DNA of 64,000 nucleotides from Deinococcus fonticola (lineage in GTDB: Bacteria > Deinococcota > Deinococci > Deinococcales > Deinococcaceae): assembly GCF_004634215.1 (NCBI RefSeq), contig NZ_SMMH01000001.1, positions 1 to 64,000 of the forward strand, in the 5' to 3' direction. Position 1 is the stretch's first letter. Each line of letters starts with the position of its first letter. Shown here piece after piece: positions 44,787 through 53,269 of the stretch. The notes beneath the pieces are model-generated. The model was not told the origin of the DNA. It searched no databases and was given only the letters and a program-made list of their open reading frames with translations. The translations under genes and the position numbers were made by a program.

Positions 44787-45506
44787 TCAGGCCATCCCAG
44801 CGCGCTTCAGCAGCGCCTGCAACGCATCGTCGCGCAACACCGTCCACCCCTTCCACCCGTCCAGCGCGGCGGGCAGCACGTCGTCGGGCAGCGCCGCCAG
44901 ACTCTCCAGCAGCATCGCCCGCAGCTCCGGAGCGCCGCCGGGCACATCAAGGCGGTGCGCAGCTGCGACGGTGCGGACTCGGCGGTGCAGCTCCTCCTCC
45001 ACGCCCCTGGTCACATCCGGCAGCAGCACCGCAACCGTGCCCTCAGGCTGCTCCCGAGGCTTCGCAGCACGAATCCGCGCCACGCCGTCATCCACCTCTT
45101 TCTGCACCGCCGCCGCCCGCTCCACTTGTTTTGGCAAAACAGATTGCTGATCCCGCAGCCGCTGGCCAGCCGCGCGCAGAGTCTCCCACCTGGCATCGTC
45201 ATCGTCCGGCACCACGATCCCCGACTCGACGGCCAGGGCGACATCGAGGAGCTTGTAGTAGGTCGTCCTGGAGATGCCGGTGGGTTGCAAGTCCAGGCAG
45301 ATCCTGATGAAGTCCGCCGCAAGATCACCACACTGCCCGCGCACGATCAGCTGCCGGCGCAACTCAGACAGCCCCAGGGCGCGCTGGATCTTTGCTTCCG
45401 TCTCACCCCGCTCCGCCGCGCTAGCCGCCCCCAGGAACTCCCGAAGCTGCCCGATGACGTCATCGCGGGCCGGGGCGGGGGCGTAGATTGCCGTCCCAGC
45501 CGTCAT
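44787..45506 (-). CDS. Hypothetical phage protein
   Basis: A 239-residue, mostly helical protein. It includes GISRTTYYKLLDVALAVESG, reminiscent of an HTH with recognition helix, and a long charged helix (PKQVERAAAVQKEVDDGVAR). The C-terminal ~70 residues are Leu/Ala-rich. Starts at ATG in an ATGA overlap with the small gene upstream. No family assigned; DNA binding is a possibility only. Confidence 0.55.
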   Translation of the reverse strand: MTAGTAIYAPAPARDDVIGQLREFLGAASAAERGETEAKIQRALGLSELRRQLIVRGQCGDLAADFIRICLDLQPTGISRTTYYKLLDVALAVESGIVVPDDDDARWETLRAAGQRLRDQQSVLPKQVERAAAVQKEVDDGVARIRAAKPREQPEGTVAVLLPDVTRGVEEELHRRVRTVAAAHRLDVPGGAPELRAMLLESLAALPDDVLPAALDGWKGWTVLRDDALQALLKRAGMA

Positions 45507-45661
45507 TCAGTCACCTCCGGCATCATCCCGTCGCCCTTCCTGCGGGGCCCCCAGTAGGGAACCACCATGTCCCCACTGAACCACCAGCCTGTGGGTTGCT
45601 CCCCGCCAACGCCGTAGATGAGCAGCAGACGTTGCAACAGCTCCCTGATCACCGCGATCAT
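45503..45661 (-). CDS. Small hypothetical phage protein
   Basis: A 52-residue frame starting MIAVIRELLQRLLLIYGVGG and ending RRKGDGMMPEVTE. Its ATG overlaps the upstream stop and its stop overlaps the next ATG, each in an ATGA, which strongly supports translation despite the size. The first 17 residues form an amphipathic to hydrophobic helix; a Trp/Tyr/Pro-rich middle (WWFSGDMVVPYWGP) follows. Function unknown. Confidence 0.65.
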   Translation of the reverse strand: MIAVIRELLQRLLLIYGVGGEQPTGWWFSGDMVVPYWGPRRKGDGMMPEVTE

Positions 45662-45948
45662 TGCAGATCTCCCGTCTCACGCAGCATGTTCTCGGCGGCG
45701 CCCAACGCAGTCTTCAGCAGCGCCCAACCCGTGATCAGGCGGGCCCGGAACTCTTGCTCATCCAACGCGACTCCCGCGCACTCAAGCTCATTCCGCGCGG
45801 CTTCAACCAGCGCCGCGACCTGGAAGGCCTCGGCGGGCGGCACGTACAGTGCGCGGTTGGCAGGCGCAGGCAGAGACAGCGGCACGGCGAGCTCAGCCAC
45901 TTCCCCGGGGTCACGCAGGCTGTCGGGGTTGACCAGGTGCAGGGTCAT
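45658..45948 (-). CDS. Small hypothetical phage protein
   Basis: A 96-residue helical acidic protein (AFQVAALVEAARNELECAGV; FRARLITGWALLKTALGAAE). Coupled by 4-base overlaps to genes on both sides. No family recognised. Position in the first leftward operon suggests an early or regulatory role. Confidence 0.6.
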   Translation of the reverse strand: MTLHLVNPDSLRDPGEVAELAVPLSLPAPANRALYVPPAEAFQVAALVEAARNELECAGVALDEQEFRARLITGWALLKTALGAAENMLRETGDLQ

Positions 45949-46160
45949 TCCAGGTCTCCCGGGTAGTCGGTCTCGCTGACGTCCAGCTGACCGGCGACGT
46001 CCTCAATCATGGCGCGGATGTTGTCCAGCACGGCCTCAAGCTCCTCCTCGGCTTCGAGCAGGTCAGGCAGCGAGGGAGCTTCACCCAGGGCGAGGTTGAT
46101 CAGGTTGCTCCCGATCCCGATCAGGGTCTGGGCATCAAGTAGGGTTGCGTCTTTCGGCAT
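45945..46160 (-). CDS. Small acidic protein, first gene of leftward operon
   Basis: A 71-residue, very acidic helical protein (LLEAEEELEAVLDNIRAMIEDVAG). It is the first gene after the strong leftward promoter at 46224-46252, the position where phages often place anti-host or antitermination factors. AGGAGTG precedes the ATG (46160). Function unknown; the acidity might indicate DNA mimicry or protein-interaction function, which is speculation. Confidence 0.6.
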   Translation of the reverse strand: MPKDATLLDAQTLIGIGSNLINLALGEAPSLPDLLEAEEELEAVLDNIRAMIEDVAGQLDVSETDYPGDLE

Positions 46161-46223
46161 GAGGGCACTCCTGTGAGCTTTTGCCGTCTCTGGCGGCTTT
46201 CAGGTGTCCTCTCCATGCCCTAG

Positions 46224-46252
46224 ATTGTACCATCCGGAAAGCCTGAATTCAA
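46224..46252 (-). promoter_or_regulatory. Strong leftward promoter
   Basis: On the - strand TTGAAT (46247-46252), 17 bases, TACAAT (46224-46229), 64 bases before ATG 46160. A TGATATCA palindrome lies 18 bases upstream of the -35 (46271-46278). Confidence 0.75.
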
Positions 46253-46270
46253 GCGCCAGGACGGTGTTTT

Positions 46271-46334
46271 TGATATCAGTCAGTAGAAGGAAGGCCCGCA
46301 ATGCAGGGATGGTAGCGCGTGTGCAGTGATATCA
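46271..46334. promoter_or_regulatory. Pair of TGATATCA elements between divergent genes
   Basis: TGATATCA at 46271-46278 and 46327-46334, in the gap between the leftward operon and the methyltransferase gene. Spacing is 56 bases. Confidence 0.5.
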
Positions 46335-46354
46335 ATTCGGTACATAATTCTGAC

Positions 46355-48082
46355 GTGACTACCCCAAAAAATAAGAATGACAGGCGCTTATATCACGGCG
46401 ACAACCTCGGGCTGATGCGTGAGCAGATCAAGGATGAGAGCGTCGATCTCGTGTATCTAGACCCGCCATTCAACAGCGGACAGGACTACAACATCCCATT
46501 CAAAGATCAGAAGGGAGAGAAGGATGCCGCACAGATAAAGGCATTCGAGGACACCTGGCACTGGGGCGACGATGACGAGGGCATCCTAGCCACCTTGCCT
46601 GCGCAGCACCCCGAGCTCGGCCGGTGGCTGAAGCTCACAGTTGAGTTGCTGGGCAAAAACGACATGAGTGCCTACTTGACGATGATGGCGGTGCGACTGC
46701 TTGAGATCCACCGCAGCTTGAAGCCGAGCGGATCGATGTATCTGCATTGCGACGTCACCGCAAGCCACTACTTGAAGGCCATGTGCGACATCATCTTCGG
46801 CGATGCGAACTTCATGAATGAGATCGTGTGGAAGGGTGCCGATGCGCACAACGACGCGAGATACCGGTACGCGGCGGTGAACGATCGCATCCTCTTCTAC
46901 GCGAAGAAGCGCGAAGGATACTACTTCGAGCCTCAGCACACCGAATTCCCGGTCAAGACCCTGCGCGAGTGGTACCTCTACCTGGAGCTGCCGGACGGCA
47001 CTACGCGCCGCATGACCAGGGCGGAGATAGATTCCCAGGAGATCCCGGACGGTGCGAGGCGCTTCAATACCGACAACCTGCGCAGCCCTTCACCCAGGCC
47101 CAACTTGACGTACGACTACAAGGGCTACAAGCCGCACCCCAACGGCTGGGCGGTCAGCATGGAGCGCATGAAAGAGCTGGATGAAGCTGGGCTGCTGCTC
47201 TTTCCGAGGTCGAAGGACGGTCGCATCATGCGCAAGAAGTACCTTGACGAGTCCAAAGGCCCAGTGATGTCGGATACATGGACGGACATCAGCCAGCTGC
47301 GCGGGCACGACATCGAGCGCCTGGGGTACCCAACTCAAAAGCCAGTCGCCCTGCTGGAGCGCATCATCAAGGCCTCGTGTCCAGAAAGCGGCATCGTGAT
47401 GGATCCGTTCTGCGGCTGTGGAACTGCCGTAGTGGCGGCGGAAGCGCTCAGCCGACACTGGATCGGGATGGACATCACTCACCTCGCGGTCGGCCTGATC
47501 AAGTCCCGGCTCAAGCGGGACTTCGCGCTGGGCAAGGGTGACTTCCTCGAAGATGGCGTGCCTACCACGATCGAGGCCGCCCAATACTTGTTCGACCTTG
47601 ACCCCTACGACTTCCAGTACTGGACTCTGGGCGAGATCGGAGCGCGACCATACGGGGCATCAAGCGGTAGCAAGAAGGGCAAGAAGGGTGGAGACGGCGG
47701 CATTGACGGGGAGCTCTTCTTCATGCGTCCCGATGGCCAGGATGTCGAGAGAGCAATCGTCAGCGTGAAGGGCGGCAAGAACTTGACGGCTGGCATGGTG
47801 CGCGACCTGGTTGGCACCATGACGAAGCATTCAGCAGCGATGGGCATCTTCATATGCCTGGCCAAGCCCACCGCGGGCGTGCTGAAGGAAGCGACGCTCG
47901 CCGGGGTCTACGAATATGGCGGCAAGACATACCCGAAGGTGCAGATCATGACGGTCGAGGACATCCTGGCGGGCAAGCAGCCCCAGGTTCCCGAGGGAAG
48001 CATCAACGTCACGCACGTCAACAAGAAGGTGACCAGCCGCAGCAAGCAGCAGGAATCTTCGACGATGAAGACGCTCTTCTAG
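46355..48082 (+). CDS. DNA methyltransferase fused to nuclease-like domain
   Basis: About 575 residues. The methyltransferase is of the beta class: catalytic DPPFNS at about residues 36-41, then a target-recognition region, then the AdoMet-binding FCGCGT at about 351-356. The C-terminal ~130 residues have GGDGGIDGE (about 445) and IVSVKGG (about 468), the D...xK spacing of an Mrr-like PD-(D/E)xK domain, with serine where E/Q is usual. I chose GTG 46355 because CATAAT lies six bases before it (leaderless style); the frame is open to 46319. No separate restriction gene is seen, so one chain may both modify and cut. Confidence 0.8.
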   Translation: MTTPKNKNDRRLYHGDNLGLMREQIKDESVDLVYLDPPFNSGQDYNIPFKDQKGEKDAAQIKAFEDTWHWGDDDEGILATLPAQHPELGRWLKLTVELLGKNDMSAYLTMMAVRLLEIHRSLKPSGSMYLHCDVTASHYLKAMCDIIFGDANFMNEIVWKGADAHNDARYRYAAVNDRILFYAKKREGYYFEPQHTEFPVKTLREWYLYLELPDGTTRRMTRAEIDSQEIPDGARRFNTDNLRSPSPRPNLTYDYKGYKPHPNGWAVSMERMKELDEAGLLLFPRSKDGRIMRKKYLDESKGPVMSDTWTDISQLRGHDIERLGYPTQKPVALLERIIKASCPESGIVMDPFCGCGTAVVAAEALSRHWIGMDITHLAVGLIKSRLKRDFALGKGDFLEDGVPTTIEAAQYLFDLDPYDFQYWTLGEIGARPYGASSGSKKGKKGGDGGIDGELFFMRPDGQDVERAIVSVKGGKNLTAGMVRDLVGTMTKHSAAMGIFICLAKPTAGVLKEATLAGVYEYGGKTYPKVQIMTVEDILAGKQPQVPEGSINVTHVNKKVTSRSKQQESSTMKTLF

Positions 48083-48425
48083 CTCGGCGTTCCAGAAGTC
48101 GGAAGCCCAGCCAAGTCGCGGGGCCACAGGAAGCCTGACAAGCCACCTCGAATCTCACCCGAGGGCACCAGGACCCCAAGCTAGCTCGAGGCCCCACAGC
48201 GCGCCTTGCTGAGCCGGGGCGGGCGCATGGAAGGGGGCTGTGCGTGGCGATAGGTGCGGAGCCCAAAGCATGCATGAGGGCTTTGACGGGTGGGCGGTGA
48301 GGCGAGCAAGGGAAGCGCCCGCGACTGACGCGCGGGCGAGCTGTGGATCACGGTTGTGGGTCAGCTCATTCCAAGATTGCCGGGTGGCCATGGAAGCGCC
48401 TTGATGAGGCTGACTGACAACCTTC
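48083..48425. other. Non-coding cargo boundary, left repeat copy
   Basis: 343 bases with no convincing gene between the methyltransferase and the DUF4062 gene, which converge. It holds one copy (48213-48306) of a roughly 94-bp imperfect direct repeat whose other copy is at 49982-50074, bracketing the DUF4062 gene. Confidence 0.6.
48213..48306 (+). repeat. Direct repeat flanking DUF4062 gene, copy 1
   Basis: Roughly four-fifths identical by eye to 49982-50074 in the same orientation; the longest exact block is around GCTTTGACGGGTG. Confidence 0.65.
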
Positions 48426-49841
48426 CTAGGTCAGCTCCACCTCGCCACGTACGATGCTCAGGGGGATGATCTGCGCTTCCGGGAGGTTGCGGCCGGTGAT
48501 GCGCACGTTGAAGGTGATGCCGTCCACACCTTCTGGAACACCCACCACCACCTCATCAAGTTCAGCGGCATCGTTGGCTGGCAAGAGTTCGATCTCCTGC
48601 ACGATCTTGGCGTAGCGTTCTGGCTTAGGGCGCTCTTCGAGATCAAGCGGGAAGTGCCCAGCTTCTGTCTCCTCGCCGAACTCGAACCTCACCGTGAGAT
48701 TCTCTGCCGAGACGCGGCTAGTGTTCAGGAGTTGGAGCCTGACAGCGCAATGCCTGTGAGCGTAGTGGTGCTGCTTCACTGCCTCATCCGCACGCCAGAG
48801 CAGATTTGCTAGCCGCCTGAAGATGTTGTACTTCTCCAGATCACCACCACGATCAGGGTCTGGAGCATGATGGTTGCCCGGCACCAACGCCGCTGATGAA
48901 GCTATGTATGACACCCCGAGGTCATCGAAAGTCCAGTCTTCCTTGGGTGCCGTAGCTCCAGCAGCATGCAGAAGCTGCTTGACTCTATGAACGCGACTGT
49001 AGCTGAAGTTGTAGTCCTTCTCGTCTAGCGAAGACAAGCCGAACGGCCCCTTCGATCGACCTATGTAGCCGACCTTGCGCTGGACTTCATCAAGCCCATC
49101 CACAAGAGAGTTGATAGTGGCAAGGCTAAACTCGGCTGCCGTCTTGAGAGTGATCTCGGCGGGTGGTGAGAACACAAGTGAGCGTCCAATGGGCTCGTCA
49201 TCATCATTCACGAATTGGCAGTCCAACCCCGGGATATCCTCCGCCGCGAGTGCGCGTAGCCTGTCGTTCTCCGCCCTCAGCGCCGCATTCTCATCGCTGA
49301 GACGCCGGAAGCTGTTGAGTGTCTCGCGGCTGTCCTCTGTCGCTCGCTCCCAGCCCAGTCGGCCGCCCCTAGCGATCTGCTTCGTCAGGGCTTGGAGTAC
49401 CTGGATGCCGAGTTCCTCAGGGCTATGAAAAAAGGACACGGGCTTGTCCATGATCTTCTTCTTGAAGGCATCGAGCTTGCGCTTGAGACTTGGGCTTTCC
49501 TCCATGTGCTCAGGCAGCACGGCAACACCATCTGCAACGACAAATCCCAGGCGAGGCACACCTGCTGTTCCCGCGTAGTCGTACTCCTTCTCCGTGAACC
49601 CGATGTTGTTCTCCTTCTTGATGATGCTGCCGTACCTCTGCTTCACGATGACGACGTAGTAGTCGCTTCGGTCGATCTCGCGTTGGATGATGCCCCATTG
49701 CTCCTCGTCGTCAGCACTGAACATTTCCATTCCGACGGGGATGTGGCCCATGGTCAAGATTTGCTTGATGACCTGTTCGCGCTCTAGAGCGAGGTCTTTG
49801 AACGTCGAGCTGATGAAGACCTGGTAGCGCTTGTTTTCCAT
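48426..49841 (-). CDS. DUF4062 protein, putative defence effector
   Basis: A 471-residue protein. Residues 1-160 form a DUF4062-type domain: YQVFISSTFKDLALEREQVI at the start, MEMFSADDEEQW, and TEKEYDYA near residue 84. DUF4062 has a TIR/SEFIR-like fold and commonly heads STAND-type sensors. Here it is followed by a coiled coil (about 175-202, LSDENAALRAENDRLRALAA) and a ~270-residue domain with no NTPase motif, whose end (RFEFGEETEAGHFPLD..., GITFNVRITGRNLPEAQ) is beta-rich. Leftward, isolated and bracketed by direct repeats, it fits a lysogenic-conversion or anti-phage cargo gene. Confidence 0.75.
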   Translation of the reverse strand: MENKRYQVFISSTFKDLALEREQVIKQILTMGHIPVGMEMFSADDEEQWGIIQREIDRSDYYVVIVKQRYGSIIKKENNIGFTEKEYDYAGTAGVPRLGFVVADGVAVLPEHMEESPSLKRKLDAFKKKIMDKPVSFFHSPEELGIQVLQALTKQIARGGRLGWERATEDSRETLNSFRRLSDENAALRAENDRLRALAAEDIPGLDCQFVNDDDEPIGRSLVFSPPAEITLKTAAEFSLATINSLVDGLDEVQRKVGYIGRSKGPFGLSSLDEKDYNFSYSRVHRVKQLLHAAGATAPKEDWTFDDLGVSYIASSAALVPGNHHAPDPDRGGDLEKYNIFRRLANLLWRADEAVKQHHYAHRHCAVRLQLLNTSRVSAENLTVRFEFGEETEAGHFPLDLEERPKPERYAKIVQEIELLPANDAAELDEVVVGVPEGVDGITFNVRITGRNLPEAQIIPLSIVRGEVELT

Positions 49842-49981
49842 GTGCCTTCACTGTATCCGCTGACGCATCACCAAAAGACCGAAAGGTGCACGCTGGGTCA
49901 GGCGAGCCGCAGGTTGCCCGGGCGCGGGGGCCGGGGTTGCGCCTGGGGTGACCAGTGGCGTACGGCCTGCGGGTCTTGCGG

Positions 49982-50074
49982 GCCGGCGCGGGCGCATGAT
50001 GGGGCTGTGCTTGGCGAGAGGTTCGGAGCTCCAGGCATGAGTGAGGCTTTGACGGGTGAGGCGGTCATGGCGAG
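49982..50074 (+). repeat. Direct repeat flanking DUF4062 gene, copy 2
   Basis: Partner of 48213-48306. Contains a short frame ending MSEALTGEAVMAR; the matching place in copy 1 reads MRALTGGR, so it may be the remnant of a gene end. Confidence 0.65.
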
Positions 50075-50174
50075 ATGATCACCTCAGAACTCTCCTGTCT
50101 CAGCCTTCTGACCGATCGAGCGCAGCGAGATCGACAATAGTTCTTCTTCTTCTCTTCAAAGGTACTTTTCTTAT

Positions 50175-50258
50175 TGTATTCACCACAGATCAGGGGGCGG
50201 TCTACCGTGAGTACAGGCCTGTACTCACCACAGATCACCCTGTACTCGCACCAGATCA
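50175..50258 (+). repeat. Three 18-bp direct repeats plus palindrome
   Basis: TGTATTCACCACAGATCA (50175), TGTACTCACCACAGATCA (50220) and TGTACTCGCACCAGATCA (50241). A perfect 22-bp palindrome (50207-50228) overlaps the second copy. Steps are 45 and 21 bases. Candidate replication iterons or a repressor operator, 120 bases before the early promoter. Confidence 0.6.
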
Positions 50259-50337
50259 GGTGTCGCGCCATGGTTGCGCGGCCGCTTTGAAATCATTCCG
50301 CTCCACGACGGCCTCCAGGCATACCCGGCAGCACTTT

Positions 50338-50404
50338 TGATATCACGAAAACACCATCCTGCACGACAAAAAGTATTGACAGGCCTGTAGCGTTCGCGTA
50401 CCAT
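50338..50404 (+). promoter_or_regulatory. Early rightward promoter with TGATATCA element
   Basis: TTGACA (50376-50381), 17 bases, TACCAT (50399-50404). TGATATCA at 50338-50345 and GACAAAAA further on match the elements at 57344 and 60475, with a spacer 7 bases longer. It should drive the replication genes. Confidence 0.7.
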
Positions 50405-50589
50405 CTAGATACAAGTCACAGACCCAGATGTGCTGGTCAGACAAATGACACCAGACCTACCCGGGCGGCGATCCTTCAGGGTCGCGCAACGCAAGACCAC
50501 CCCCATGTGACCACGGGGGCAGCAAGTTGAGATGCAGCGTAGCAACTGCAGTCTACCTCAACGCGCTGAAGAGTCAAAGCAGGGTAGGA

Positions 50590-50895
50590 ATGAGTGAAAG
50601 TGATGGATTCGTGGTGTCGGGTGTCGGCCCGATCGAGTTCGGTGCCACGCCGGTCAGCTACTCGCTGATCCTCGACGACCGCCTCAGCGACGCAGCACAC
50701 CGCGTCATGGTGTGGATGCTGGCCCGCTGTGGGGCTCGCGGGAGTATCACGCTCGCCGAGGTGGTCGATGAGTTCGGGGCCGCCAAGACCAAGAAGGTGA
50801 TGCGCGAGCTTCAGCGCAACAAGTACTTCACCCGCACGGACAACGGCTTCGAGTTGCATGACGTTGCGCTGGATCGCCCGGTGGTGCTGCTGTGA
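50590..50895 (+). CDS. Early phage protein, wHTH-like
   Basis: A 101-residue protein starting MSESDGFVVSGVGPIEFGAT, with GGTAGGA before ATG 50590. The core (SDAAHRVMVWMLARCGARGS followed by ITLAEVVDEFGAAKTKKVMRELQRNKYFTR) has helices and a turn like a winged helix, the final FELHDVALDRP forming the wing. It precedes the replication-initiator-like gene and overlaps it by 4 bases (GTGA). Likely a DNA-binding early regulator or replication accessory, unproven. Confidence 0.6.
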   Translation: MSESDGFVVSGVGPIEFGATPVSYSLILDDRLSDAAHRVMVWMLARCGARGSITLAEVVDEFGAAKTKKVMRELQRNKYFTRTDNGFELHDVALDRPVVLL

Positions 50896-51914
50896 CCGGC
50901 GACGCCAGCGAAGCGATCGTCATCAGCCGCGACCGTCTGGGCCGGAACTTCACCCAGATGCCCGATTTCATGAGTGCGATCCTGGCCCCTGATGTCTACT
51001 GGCTCGGCAGCGAGGTGCTGCGCATCAGCAGGGAACGGCAGACCGACGAAGTGCACGTGAGCACGCGCTACCTGCGTGAGCGTACCGGCTACGGCCAGAG
51101 CAAGGTGATCGGCATGAAGAATGCCCTCTGCGCCGCCCTTCCGACCGTCTTCGTCAAGATCCCCGGTGACGCAGGCCGCAACCAAGCTGACGCGATCGTC
51201 ATCGATAGGCTTGAGTTTTTGCTGATGCATGCGCGCTATGCGGCGGAGCGCGAGGCTAAGGCTGCCCAGCGCGAACGCCGGGCTCCGAGGGCGATGGTGG
51301 TGGAGTGCGGCGGCAGACGAGTGACAGTCACCGCTGAGGCGACCGAAGTTGCGCCGATCACCAGGAAGCTGATTCCAACTGATGCTGATGCCGTGAGTGC
51401 CGCAGCTGAGGTGACGGAGGAGATCGCTAGCGTTCCGAAAGTCGGAGAGAACCACAACAGCTTGATGGGCCCGTTGCCCGAGACCGACCTCTTCGGCAAC
51501 CCCACCGTCCCGTCCCAGCCGAACCACAAGAAGGAAAGCAAGACGCTGACGCGTGAGCAGCTGGAGAACCTGCGGGACATCTGGAACGCCAACAAGCATG
51601 AGCGCTTTGCGACGAAGAGGGCACTGCCGACGGGAGCCGATCTCAAGGGACTGCAGGCAGCCTTCGCGGCACGGCAGCACGACTTTGCGGCCCTGCTGGA
51701 GGACTGGATCTATGCGGTGCAGCAGGTGGCGCGACTCGGGAACAATCCCAGGGTCGGCCACTGGGGCGAGATCGGGAAGGATCGCGCTCCTGCGATGTCC
51801 AATCTGATCCCCAACATCGACAAGCACGCAGAAGCTGGCCGCGCGATTGCAGAGCGCACCGCCATCACTACCCAGCGCGAGGAGATCGTCTTCGAGCGCC
51901 CCGAGGAGATCTGA
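50892..51914 (+). CDS. Replication initiator / helicase-loader candidate
   Basis: A 340-residue protein starting at GTG. The N-terminal ~100 residues (RFTQMPDFMSAIL, STRYLRERTGYGQSKVIGMKNAL) include a wHTH-like fold as in phage replisome organisers; a disordered acidic linker (about 140-225) follows; the C-terminal ~110 residues (TREQLENLRDIWNANKHERF; LKGLQAAFAARQHDFAALLEDW) form a helical domain. It lies immediately before a DnaB-like helicase and primase, the standard place for an initiator or loader. Assigned by position and domain shape. Confidence 0.65.
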   Translation: MTGDASEAIVISRDRLGRNFTQMPDFMSAILAPDVYWLGSEVLRISRERQTDEVHVSTRYLRERTGYGQSKVIGMKNALCAALPTVFVKIPGDAGRNQADAIVIDRLEFLLMHARYAAEREAKAAQRERRAPRAMVVECGGRRVTVTAEATEVAPITRKLIPTDADAVSAAAEVTEEIASVPKVGENHNSLMGPLPETDLFGNPTVPSQPNHKKESKTLTREQLENLRDIWNANKHERFATKRALPTGADLKGLQAAFAARQHDFAALLEDWIYAVQQVARLGNNPRVGHWGEIGKDRAPAMSNLIPNIDKHAEAGRAIAERTAITTQREEIVFERPEEI

Positions 51915-51916
51915 TC

Positions 51917-53269
51917 ATGACCGACAAGTTCAGCAACACCGAAGTTGAGCTCAGCACCCTCAAGATCCTCAGCTACGCCGCCCGCGACTACGGCGAGGAC
52001 GCGCTGCCGAGGCTGCTCGAGGATGTTCGCAGCGTCACCAGGCCGATCATGTCCGAGCCCACCTACCAGCGCATCTTCGCGACGGCGGTGCATCTGATCG
52101 AGACCGGGACGCCGCCCACGCCGCTGGAGATCCAAAAGGCGCTGCCAGACATGCCGAAGGCCATCTGGAAGGCGATCGACGGCGCAGACGAAGGCGCAAG
52201 TCTGTACGGCAACATCAAGACCCTGCAGGGGATGGCGGCGGCCCGCGAGGCCCGCGCGGCGCTGGTGCACGGCCTCGAGCAGCTCGAGCAGGGCATGCAG
52301 CCGGAGTCGGTCTTCACTGCGGTGCTGGCGGCCGATGCGAAGAGCGGCACCAGCCTCACGACCCCCAAGAAGGCCAAGCAGTTCAACAGGCCCAGCAGGT
52401 ACCTGAAGGCACTGAGCGAGGGCCGGATCAAGATGCTGCAGCTCGGCTTCCGCCAGCTGGACGACAGGCTCGGCGGCGGCATGGAGCTGGGCAGCTACGT
52501 CCTGGTCGGCATGCAGACCAACATTGGGAAGACCCGGCTCGCGCTGCGGATAACGCTGAACATGCTGCTGCGGGGGGAAGGGGTGGTCTACCTGACCGGC
52601 GAGATGAAAGACACCGCCGGAGACGACGACGAGAGGACCAACCGTCTCCTGCTGGCGCTGACGCTGATGCATGCGAACATCCCGCCCGGCAACGTCGGCG
52701 AGGGGGTCCGGATCAGCGACGCCACCCAGGCGAAGATCGAGCAGGCCGAGGACTGGCTGATGGACGAGAGCGGGCTCGAGATTCACGACGGGGACATGAG
52801 CGTGGACACCATCGCAGTCATTGCCCGCCGCATGAAGCGCGAGGGGGCGACGCTGATGGTGATCGACAACTTCAATCACGTGACGCTGCCCAGCGCAGGC
52901 AAGCAGCAGGCCGCCTGGGACGTCAAAAACACCATCAGCGAGCGCCTCGCCGAGATTGCCCACAGCACTGGTGTGACCATCATGACCCTGCTGCAGACCA
53001 CGGTGACCGAGAGCGAAGAGCCGCCGACCCTGCTCCAGATCAGCGACTCGAAAGGCATCAGCAGGCCCGCAGACCTGATCCTGACGGCGCACCGCGACCT
53101 CGAGGCTGCCGCGGAGAAGGCCGACGCTGGGCACCAGCTGACCTACGGCAAGGTCGCCATCAGGAAGCGCCGCCAGGGCAAGGGAGGCATCGTCAAGGTC
53201 GGCTGGCGCGAGGATCTCGCCAGCTGGGTTGATGTCGATCCCAGGCTGCTCGCAGGGGCCCTGCAATGA
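51917..53269 (+). CDS. DnaB-like replicative helicase
   Basis: A 450-residue RecA-fold helicase. The Walker A GMQTNIGKTRLAL (about residues 196-208), Walker B GATLMVIDNFNH (about residues 308-319) and the DnaB-type SDSKGISRPADLILTAHRD block (about 376) are clear. The N-terminal ~150 residues are helical (AAREARAALVHGLEQLEQGM) like the DnaB collar domain. It starts two bases after the preceding stop. It probably unwinds phage DNA as a hexamer. Confidence 0.9.
   Translation: MTDKFSNTEVELSTLKILSYAARDYGEDALPRLLEDVRSVTRPIMSEPTYQRIFATAVHLIETGTPPTPLEIQKALPDMPKAIWKAIDGADEGASLYGNIKTLQGMAAAREARAALVHGLEQLEQGMQPESVFTAVLAADAKSGTSLTTPKKAKQFNRPSRYLKALSEGRIKMLQLGFRQLDDRLGGGMELGSYVLVGMQTNIGKTRLALRITLNMLLRGEGVVYLTGEMKDTAGDDDERTNRLLLALTLMHANIPPGNVGEGVRISDATQAKIEQAEDWLMDESGLEIHDGDMSVDTIAVIARRMKREGATLMVIDNFNHVTLPSAGKQQAAWDVKNTISERLAEIAHSTGVTIMTLLQTTVTESEEPPTLLQISDSKGISRPADLILTAHRDLEAAAEKADAGHQLTYGKVAIRKRRQGKGGIVKVGWREDLASWVDVDPRLLAGALQ

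Larger units (their letters stand above)
49842..50589. other. Regulatory interval before the replication genes
   Basis: About 750 bases with no convincing gene. In order: DUF4062 upstream region, direct-repeat copy 2 (49982-50074), three 18-bp repeats with a 22-bp palindrome (50175-50258), a TGATATCA element, the rightward early promoter (50376-50404) and a leader of about 180 bases. Short open frames here are not supported. Confidence 0.6.

Noticed and set aside
49842..50078. A 78-codon rightward frame after the DUF4062 gene
   Set aside because: No ribosome-binding site, low-complexity translation, and its end falls in the duplicated repeat; the matching repeat copy does not keep the frame.
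51710..53266. A 518-codon leftward frame opposite the helicase
   Set aside because: The helicase motifs on the + strand are clear; the antisense translation lacks any motif.
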